Assembly: GCA_005888395.1 (NCBI GenBank)
Contig: VAXF01000083.1
Coordinates: 1-12,181 of the forward strand
DNA from: Actinomycetota bacterium
GTDB lineage: Bacteria > Actinomycetota > Acidimicrobiia > Acidimicrobiales > AC-25
Direction of reading: 5' to 3'
DNA: 12,181 nucleotides
Part shown: positions 1 through 7,022 of the stretch, piece by piece
Position numbering within the stretch: the first letter of the stretch is position 1
How the letters are laid out: every line of letters starts with the position of its first letter
The notes under the pieces: generated by a model
Told to the model about the DNA's origin: nothing
The model's database searches: none
Seen by the model: only the letters and a program-made list of their open reading frames with translations
Position numbers and translations under genes: made by a program

Positions 1-615
1 CCTTCCGCCGCACTGCGGGCAGGGCTGGCTGAAGGAGAACGGGCCCTGGTTCTCCTCGATCGTGCCGCGGCCCGCGCAGCGCGGGCAGACCACGGGGCTG
101 GTGCCGGGCGCCGCACCCGTGCCGTGGCACGTCGAGCAGGTCGACTCGCTCGTGACGTGGACCGTCGTGGTGACGCCGTTCACCGCGTCGAGGAACGACA
201 GGTGCAGCTCCGTCTCGAGGTCGTCGCCGCGCGCGGGTCCGGCGCCGCGGCCACGCGCCGCGCGTCCGCGACCGAACAGTCCGCCGAACAGATCACCCAG
301 GTCGCCGACGAACGTGAACCCCTCTGCGCCCGGGCCGGCCGTGAAGCCGCCACCACCGCCCGGCGCGAAGCCCATCGGACCCAGCCGGCGCATCTCGTCG
401 TACTGCTTGCGCCTCTCGGAGTCGCCGATCACGTCGTAGGCGGCCGAGACCTCCTTGAAACGCTCCTCGGAGCCCGGGTTCTGATCGGGGTGGTACTGCT
501 TGGACAGGCGCCGGTAGGCGGCCTTGATCTCCTTCTGCGTCGCGTGCTCGGGCACGCCGAGGACCTTGTAGTAGTCCTTCTCGAACCACTCGCGCGGCGG
601 GGCCTGCTGCGCCAT
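1..615 (-). CDS. dnaJ: Chaperone protein DnaJ (Hsp40), C-terminal part missing at window edge
   Basis: Co-chaperone that delivers unfolded clients to DnaK and stimulates its ATPase in the cytoplasm. The 205 visible residues are the N-terminal half of a type I DnaJ. The J-domain lies at about residues 10-75 with the HPD motif at 42-44 (YHPDQNPG). A Gly/Phe-rich linker follows at about 80-130. The zinc-finger region then begins, with CSTCHGTG, CPRCAGRG and the start of a third CxxCxGx repeat (CPQCGGR) right at the edge. The frame runs open off the left end, so the fourth zinc repeat and the client-binding domains lie outside. The ATG at 613-615 is preceded by a Shine-Dalgarno-like AGGGG and comes 4 bases after the grpE stop, so it is the third gene of the dnaK-grpE-dnaJ operon. 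In actinobacteria with this operon the repressor gene hspR usually follows dnaJ, which would place it beyond the left edge. Confidence 0.96.
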   Translation of the reverse strand, partial: MAQQAPPREWFEKDYYKVLGVPEHATQKEIKAAYRRLSKQYHPDQNPGSEERFKEVSAAYDVIGDSERRKQYDEMRRLGPMGFAPGGGGGFTAGPGAEGFTFVGDLGDLFGGLFGRGRAARGRGAGPARGDDLETELHLSFLDAVNGVTTTVHVTSESTCSTCHGTGAAPGTSPVVCPRCAGRGTIEENQGPFSFSQPCPQCGGR

Positions 616-619
616 CGCC

Positions 620-1173
620 TCAGCCCCTGACCTTCACCATCGCCGGGCGCAGCACCCGGCCCTTCCAGCGGTAGCCGGCCCGCATGACTTCGAGCACCAC
701 CGGCGGCGCTCCTTCACCGTCGGCCGGTTCGTGGGCGACGGCGTCGTGCTCGTTGGGGTCGAACGGCTTGCCCTGGGGGTCGAGGCGCTCGAGCCCTTCG
801 GCCTCGAGCACGCCCGTCAGCTCGCGGTACACCGGGCGCAGCTCTTCGGCGCCGTGGGCGAGCGCGAGCTCGAAGCTGTCGAGCACGGGGAGCAGCTTCA
901 CGACCAGCGCCTGGGCGGCGCGCTCGAGATGCTCCGTCTGCAGCTTCAGCGCGCGCTTCTTGTAGTTCTCGAAGTCGGCCTGGATGCGCTGCGCGAGCTC
1001 GCGGTATTCGTCGCGCTCCACCGCCAGCCGCCCGAGCTCATCGAGATCGCCTTCGACGAGCTCGTCCGCCTCGTCGGCCGTCGCCGCCTCAGCCTGCGGC
1101 GCGTCGTGGGTGTCGCTTCGATGCTCGGCCCCGCTCCCGGACCTGCGCTCCTCCGCTGCGCTTCGGTGCTCGG

Positions 1174-1177
<4 letters not shown>
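620..1177 (-). CDS. grpE: Nucleotide exchange factor GrpE
   Basis: Homodimeric co-chaperone that releases ADP from DnaK during the folding cycle. The protein has 185 residues, normal for actinobacterial GrpE. It has a charged, low-complexity N-terminus (about 1-40), then a long heptad-like helix containing the family signature LAQRIQADFENYKKR, then LLPVLDSFELAL. The C-terminal beta domain contains the conserved segment FDPNEHDAVAHEP and ends in VLRPAMVKVRG. Its ATG overlaps the dnaK stop in an ATGA tetranucleotide (1174-1177), which indicates translational coupling and fixes the start. The N-terminal tail, rich in Arg, Ser and Glu, is poorly conserved in this family and offers no further clue. 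Expression should follow the dnaK promoter. Confidence 0.96.
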
Positions 1178-3000
<1,823 letters not shown>

Positions 3001-3010
3001 TGGAACGGTC

Positions 3011-3016
3011 CCTCCT
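3011..3016 (-). promoter_or_regulatory. Ribosome-binding site of dnaK
   Basis: Read on the minus strand this is a perfect AGGAGG, 10 bases before the dnaK ATG. It is the strongest Shine-Dalgarno match seen in the window and contrasts with the SD-less starts of several plus-strand genes and of dcd. Confidence 0.85.
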
Positions 3017-3052
3017 AGTGGCGACTTACCGGCGAATGGTTGACTCGCTCTG

Positions 3053-3082
3053 ACTATACGAAGTTGAGCGCAGTCGTATCAA
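3053..3082 (-). promoter_or_regulatory. Predicted sigma-70-type promoter of dnaK-grpE-dnaJ
   Basis: On the minus strand a -35 box TTGATA (3082-3077) and a -10 box TATAGT (3058-3053) are separated by 18 bases. Both boxes match the housekeeping consensus well. Transcription would start near 3046, giving a leader of about 45 bases that contains the AGGAGG of dnaK. The promoter lies in the 110-base gap after apgM, so dnaK can be transcribed independently of the same-strand upstream gene. Confidence 0.7.
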
Positions 3083-3083
3083 C
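3063..3083. promoter_or_regulatory. HAIR-like operator (HspR box) overlapping the dnaK -35 region
   Basis: An interrupted palindrome GTTGA-N11-TCAAC covers the -35 box and most of the spacer of the dnaK promoter. The HAIR element bound by HspR is CTTGAGT-N7-ACTCAAG, whose core is TTGA-N11-TCAA. The core and spacing here are identical; the flanking bases differ (G/C for C/G outside; the inner GT/AC pairs are not conserved). Its position is right for repression by blocking RNA polymerase. No CIRCE element (TTAGCACTC-N9-GAGTGCTAA) is present. Confidence 0.6.
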
Positions 3084-3110
3084 CTGGCCGGAGGCCCGCG
3101 GATTCCCGGC

Positions 3111-4310
3111 TCAGGCGCCGTATTTTCGGAGGCGGCCCGCACAGGCCAGGGCGATGGGGAGGAGATCCCGGGTGGGCCGGAGGCCGAGCCCCCCGGCGGC
3201 GCACCAGCGCTCGCCGAAGCGGTCGACGCCGTCGCGGCCGACCCGCTCGGCCCACACCAGGGCCGGCACCGGGTGCCACGAGTGCGCGGCCATCTGGGTG
3301 GGGGTGGCGTGGTCACCGCTGACGACGATGACGTCGGGGCCGAGGGCCCGGAGCGCCGGGACGGCGGCGTCGAGGGCCTCGATCGCCGCCACCTTGCGGG
3401 CGAAGTCGCCGTCCTCACCGGCCGAGTCGGTGGGCTTGTGGTGGAGGAAGAAGAAGTCGAACCGGTCCCAGTGCTCACCGAGCAGCGCGAGCTGGCCGTC
3501 GAGGTCGGCCGCCTTCGGCAGCACCTCCATCCCGACGAGTCGGGCGATCCCGCGGTACATGGGGTAGACGGCGACGGCCGCCGGCGTCAGCCCGAACCGC
3601 TGCTGCATCGACGGAAGCTCCCGGTGCGAGTCGAACCCCCGCAGGAGCAGCGCGTTCGCCTTGGGGCGGCCCGCGAGCAGGCTGCGAACCTGATCGCTCA
3701 GCTCGTTCACGAGGTCGGCGGTGCGCTCCGACCCGGGCACCAACGCCTCGGCGCGACAAGGCGGGACGCCGGTGGACTGCGGGTCGGTGTCGCTCACACG
3801 TGGGTCGAGACCCTGCCCGCGCAGCACCACGAGAACGCGGTGCTGCGCCTCGGGGTGGAACGACACCGTCGCGCCGTGGAGGTGCACGCCTGCAGCGAGC
3901 GCGCCCACGACCTCGGCTGCTTCGTCGTCGGCGATGCGTCCGGCGCGCCGGTCGACCACGTTGCCGGCCGCGTCGAGGGTGGCCAGGTTCCCGCGGGCGG
4001 CCACGTCGCCCGGTTTCAGCTCGACCTCGAGTCCGGCGGCCGACAACGCGCCCCGTCCGAGCTCGTACTCGAGGGGGTCGTAGCCGAAGAGCGCAAGGTG
4101 TCCCGGCCCCGAACCGGGGGTGACCCCGGGGCCCACAGGCTCGACGAGCCCGACGGCGCCCTCGGCCGCGAGCGCGTCGAGGTTGGGCGTGGTGGCCTCT
4201 TCGAGCTCGGTACCCCGCGACGCGTCGGCGTAGCCGCCGAGGCCGTCCATCACCACCAGCACGATCCGCGTGTCGGCGGGCTGGGCGAGCGCCGACAGGT
4301 CGACGGGCAT
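3111..4310 (-). CDS. apgM: 2,3-bisphosphoglycerate-independent phosphoglycerate mutase, archaeal type (ApgM)
   Basis: Metal-dependent glycolytic/gluconeogenic enzyme interconverting 3- and 2-phosphoglycerate through a phosphoserine intermediate. The 399 residues show alkaline-phosphatase-superfamily motifs: metal-binding Asp in VVMDGLGGYAD (19-29), TPNLDALAAEG (41-51), the probable catalytic Ser68 in TPGSGPGHLALFGYDP, GRGALSAAG and ARGNLAT (85-111), HHKPTDSAGEDGD (290-302) and VVSGDHATPTQMAAHSWHP (329-347) with metal ligands D333, H334 and H343 or H346. The length of about 400 and the order of motifs fit the archaeal-type family (COG3635), not the 510-residue bacterial GpmI. I chose the ATG at 4308-4310, which has AGGA eight bases upstream. 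A longer in-frame start at 4391 would add 27 Arg-rich residues and overlap the divergent gene at 4375. The gene is on the same strand as dnaK downstream, but dnaK has its own promoter. Confidence 0.9.
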   Translation of the reverse strand: MPVDLSALAQPADTRIVLVVMDGLGGYADASRGTELEEATTPNLDALAAEGAVGLVEPVGPGVTPGSGPGHLALFGYDPLEYELGRGALSAAGLEVELKPGDVAARGNLATLDAAGNVVDRRAGRIADDEAAEVVGALAAGVHLHGATVSFHPEAQHRVLVVLRGQGLDPRVSDTDPQSTGVPPCRAEALVPGSERTADLVNELSDQVRSLLAGRPKANALLLRGFDSHRELPSMQQRFGLTPAAVAVYPMYRGIARLVGMEVLPKAADLDGQLALLGEHWDRFDFFFLHHKPTDSAGEDGDFARKVAAIEALDAAVPALRALGPDVIVVSGDHATPTQMAAHSWHPVPALVWAERVGRDGVDRFGERWCAAGGLGLRPTRDLLPIALACAGRLRKYGA

Positions 4311-4335
4311 GAGCCGGATCCTACGGGTGCGACGC

Positions 4336-4349
4336 GGCCGGGCCCGGCC
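4336..4349. repeat. Perfect 14-base GC palindrome in a divergent intergenic region
   Basis: GGCCGGGCCCGGCC reads the same on both strands. It lies in the 64-base gap between apgM (minus) and the cyclic-nucleotide-binding gene (plus), roughly at the -35 position relative to the TAGATT box at 4363. It could be an operator serving either gene, or a chance palindrome in very GC-rich DNA. Confidence 0.4.
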
Positions 4350-4362
4350 TTGACGGTGTGGA

Positions 4363-4368
4363 TAGATT
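4363..4368 (+). promoter_or_regulatory. Predicted -10 box for a leaderless transcript of the CNBD gene
   Basis: TAGATT matches the actinobacterial TANNNT -10 pattern and ends 6 bases before the ATG at 4375, which would put the transcription start on the start codon. No Shine-Dalgarno sequence precedes this ATG, and no good -35 box is visible at the expected position. Confidence 0.55.
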
Positions 4369-4374
4369 CGCGAC

Positions 4375-4803
4375 ATGCGGGGCCGTGACAACTACCTCGA
4401 CCACCTGGCTCGCGTGCCCATGTTCTCGGCGTGCTCGAAGAAGGAGCTCGAGAAGATCGGGCGGGCGTCCGACGAGATCCATGTCGATACCGGCCACGTC
4501 CTCGTCGAGGAGGGGAAGCCGGGTCACGAGTTCTTCCTCATCCTCGACGGCACGGCCAACGTCCTCCGCAACGGCCGCAAGATCGCGACACTCGGCAGGG
4601 GCCAGTACTTCGGTGAGCTCTCGCTGCTCGACCGAGGCCCGCGATCCGCCACGGTGAAGGCCGCGACCGACCTCGACGTGCTGGTGCTCGGCCAGCGCGA
4701 GTTCGGCGGCGTGCTCGACTCGGTGCCGGCGCTCTCTCGCAAGCTGCTGGCCGCCATGGCCTCGCGTCTCCGGGCGGCCGACACCAAGGCGCTGGCGCAC
4801 TAG
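4375..4803 (+). CDS. Stand-alone cyclic nucleotide-binding domain protein (Crp/cNMP family, no HTH)
   Basis: A 142-residue protein consisting almost entirely of one cNMP-binding beta-roll. After a short helical start (LARVPMFSACSKKELEKI, about 11-28), the strands include VLVEEGKPGHEFFLILDG (42-59). The phosphate-binding cassette is intact: GELSLLDRGPRSATV (80-94), with Glu81 expected to hold the ribose and Arg90 the cyclic phosphate. A C-terminal helix (about 115-135) follows, but there is no DNA-binding helix-turn-helix and no kinase or channel domain. It is therefore probably a small cAMP/cGMP sensor that acts through protein contact. It is divergent from apgM and lies 47 bases before the EtfD-like gene on the same strand. 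The start is supported by the TAGATT box placed for a leaderless mRNA. The target of the domain is unknown. Confidence 0.88.
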   Translation: MRGRDNYLDHLARVPMFSACSKKELEKIGRASDEIHVDTGHVLVEEGKPGHEFFLILDGTANVLRNGRKIATLGRGQYFGELSLLDRGPRSATVKAATDLDVLVLGQREFGGVLDSVPALSRKLLAAMASRLRAADTKALAH

Positions 4804-4815
4804 AGACGCGTTTTC

Positions 4816-4831
4816 CGGCGCTCGCGCGCCG
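4816..4831 (+). terminator. Short GC hairpin between the CNBD gene and the EtfD-like gene
   Basis: CGGCGC-TCGC-GCGCCG forms a perfect 6-bp stem with a 4-base loop, starting 12 bases after the CNBD stop. There is no U-run after it, so it is at best an actinobacterial-style terminator without a tail. A role as an operator in front of the next promoter is equally possible. Confidence 0.35.
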
Positions 4832-4836
4832 ACGGG

Positions 4837-4842
4837 TAGCGT
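4837..4842 (+). promoter_or_regulatory. Predicted -10 box for a leaderless transcript of the EtfD-like gene
   Basis: TAGCGT (TANNNT pattern) ends 8 bases before the GTG start at 4851. There is no Shine-Dalgarno sequence in front of this GTG. Confidence 0.5.
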
Positions 4843-4850
4843 TCCCACCC

Positions 4851-7022
4851 GTGCGGCGGCTGCGCGTCAAGCCCCATCAGGTCGTCCTCGGGCTCGGCGT
4901 CTTCTTCGCGCTCTTCACGACCGCGTCGGGCGCGCTCCCGCCGATCACCAACTGGCGCGACAAGTCGCAGGTGACCCGCGAGATCTTCGGAAACATCCCC
5001 GGGCCGGTGAAGGTGATCGTCTACACCGTCATCGTCACGCTGTTCCTCATCGGCTCCTGGCTGTTCTCTCTTCGGGTCAAGAACTGGGAGCGCGGCGCCC
5101 CCGACGACCGCTCGACGACCCCGCGCAACGTGAAGCGGCGGGTGGCCGACTTGCGCGACCCGGCGGCCGGCCTCATGCACTCGCTCATCTACTTCGGCTT
5201 CATCGGCCTGTTCGTCGTGACACTCATGGTCATCATCGACGAGCAAGTGCCGGTGTCGTGGAAGTTCCTGCACGGGGACGTGTACCGCGGCTACTCGGCG
5301 TTTGGCGACCTCGTGGGCGTGCTGTTCGTGACGGGCATCGTGTGGGCTCTCCTCCGCCGCTACGTGCAGCGGCCCTACCGCATCCGCACCAAGACACGGC
5401 CCGAGGACGCGGTGATCCTCGGAACGTTCCTCGTGATCGGCCTGACGGGCTTCGCCACCGAGGCGTTCCGTATCGCGATGGCCGGCCGCCCGCACTTCGA
5501 GCGGTGGTCGTTCGTGGGCTACCCGCTCGCGCTGCTCATCCACGACGCCCATCCCGCGTGGCACCGGGCGCTCTGGCTCCTGCATTTCTCGGCGTTCGCC
5601 CTGTTCCTGCTGCTCATCCCCACCACCACACTGCGCCACATGTTCACGTCTCCCATGAACATGTACCTGCGCGACCGTGAGCGGCCCAAGGGCGCGATGA
5701 AGCCCCTCCCCAACCTGATGGAGACCGAGCTCGAGAGCTTCGGCGCCTCCACGATCGAGGACTTCACGTGGAAGCAGCTCCTCGACACCGACGCCTGCAC
5801 GATCTGCGGCCGCTGCACCAGCGTCTGCCCCGCCCACGCCACCGGCAAGCCCCTCGACCCGCGCGAGATCGTGCTGAAGGTCGGCGAGGTGATGGCGGCG
5901 ACCGCTCCCGCAGGCGCGGTGTCGCCGCCCGTCGGCATCGACCCCGACATCACCGTCACCGCCGACTCGGTGTTCGAGCGCATCACACCCGAGGAGCTGT
6001 GGGCGTGCACCTCGTGCAAGGCGTGCGACGAGATCTGCCCGGTGAACATCGAGATCCTCGACAAGATCCTCGACATGCGCCGGTACCTGTCGCTGATGGA
6101 GTCGAACTTCCCGACCGAGCTCGGCAACGCGTACCGGTCGATGGAGAACTCGAGCAACCCGTGGGGCATGAACCAGGGCGAGCGCGGCGACTGGGCGCGG
6201 GCGCTGCCGGACGAGGTGGAGGTGGTCGACGGCTCGGCGCCGTTCGACCACGAGTACCTCTACTGGGTCGGCTGCGCGGGGTCGTTCGACGACAAGAACC
6301 GCAAGGTCAGCGTGGCCATGGCCAAGCTCCTGAACCGGGCCGGCATCGACTTCGCGATCCTCGGCCCGAGCGAGCTCTGCACCGGGGATCCGGCCCGCCG
6401 TTCGGGCAACGAGTACATCTACCAGATGCTCGCCATGCAGAACGTCGAGACCCTCAACGGCATGGGCGTGAAAAAGATCGTGGCCCAGTGCCCGCACTGC
6501 TTCAACACGCTGAAGAACGAGTATCCGCAGCTCGGCGGCAACTACGAGGTGATCCACCACAGCCAGCTGCTCGAGCGGCTCGTCGCCGCCGGCCGGTTGT
6601 CGCTCGACGGCGCCTCGCTACCCGAGCGCGTCGTCTACCACGACTCCTGCTACCTCGGCCGTCACAACGACGTGTATCTCGCGCCTCGCCGCGTCGTCGG
6701 GTCGCTCAAGGGCATCGAGCTGGTCGAGGCGCCGCGCAACGGCACCCGCGGCATGTGCTGCGGCGCGGGCGGGGCCCGCATGTGGATGGAGGAGTCGGTC
6801 GGCAAGAAGGTCAACACCGAGCGCTCACAGGAGCTGCTGGCCACCGGCGCCACCCGCATCGCCACCGCGTGCCCCTACTGCCTGATCATGATCGACGACG
6901 GCGTCAAGGAGAACGGCCGCGACGACGTGCTCGTCGGCGACATCGCCATGCACCTGGTCGACGCCATAGAGGCCGGCGAGAAGGCCAAGGCCGCCGCCGA
7001 CGCCGAACCGGCGCCCGCCTAG
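4851..7022 (+). CDS. Membrane Fe-S oxidoreductase of the EtfD/FadF type (NarI-like domain, two 4Fe-4S, two CCG domains)
   Basis: A 723-residue membrane electron-transfer protein. The N-terminal third has about six hydrophobic spans (near 10-30, 53-75, 107-130, 151-170, 186-208, 239-262) resembling the NarI-type cytochrome b domain, with His110 and His245 inside spans as possible haem ligands. Two 4Fe-4S motifs follow: C316-C319-C322-C326 and C386-C389-C392-C396, each ending CP. Two HdrD-like CCG domains follow: the first uses C475, C510 (CTGDPARR in place of CCG), C547 and C550; the second uses C600, C636-C637 (MCCGAGGARMW), C674 and C677. This order matches M. tuberculosis Rv0338c (EtfD) and Bacillus FadF, thought to oxidise electron transfer flavoprotein and reduce menaquinone during fatty-acid oxidation; that role here is inferred. 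The GTG start is supported by a leaderless-type TAGCGT box. The gene converges on dcd, and the two stop codons share CTAG. Confidence 0.88.
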   Translation: MRRLRVKPHQVVLGLGVFFALFTTASGALPPITNWRDKSQVTREIFGNIPGPVKVIVYTVIVTLFLIGSWLFSLRVKNWERGAPDDRSTTPRNVKRRVADLRDPAAGLMHSLIYFGFIGLFVVTLMVIIDEQVPVSWKFLHGDVYRGYSAFGDLVGVLFVTGIVWALLRRYVQRPYRIRTKTRPEDAVILGTFLVIGLTGFATEAFRIAMAGRPHFERWSFVGYPLALLIHDAHPAWHRALWLLHFSAFALFLLLIPTTTLRHMFTSPMNMYLRDRERPKGAMKPLPNLMETELESFGASTIEDFTWKQLLDTDACTICGRCTSVCPAHATGKPLDPREIVLKVGEVMAATAPAGAVSPPVGIDPDITVTADSVFERITPEELWACTSCKACDEICPVNIEILDKILDMRRYLSLMESNFPTELGNAYRSMENSSNPWGMNQGERGDWARALPDEVEVVDGSAPFDHEYLYWVGCAGSFDDKNRKVSVAMAKLLNRAGIDFAILGPSELCTGDPARRSGNEYIYQMLAMQNVETLNGMGVKKIVAQCPHCFNTLKNEYPQLGGNYEVIHHSQLLERLVAAGRLSLDGASLPERVVYHDSCYLGRHNDVYLAPRRVVGSLKGIELVEAPRNGTRGMCCGAGGARMWMEESVGKKVNTERSQELLATGATRIATACPYCLIMIDDGVKENGRDDVLVGDIAMHLVDAIEAGEKAKAAADAEPAPA

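Noticed and set aside
3087..3110. Possible terminator between apgM and dnaK (GCCGG ... CCGGC)
   Set aside because: Only a 5-bp stem with a 14-base loop and no U-run; too weak in such GC-rich DNA.
3273..4388. Plus-strand open frame of 371 codons opposite apgM
   Set aside because: No recognisable motif and unusual composition (Arg, Gly, Val, His); shadow of apgM.
4311..4391. Upstream start of apgM adding 27 residues
   Set aside because: Arg-rich extension overlaps the divergent gene and its promoter; the inner ATG has AGGA at correct spacing and homologous proteins start there.
4800..6560. Long minus-strand open frame of 586 codons opposite the EtfD-like gene
   Set aside because: Low-complexity His/Val/Arg translation, overlapping a gene with unmistakable Fe-S motifs; a GC shadow.
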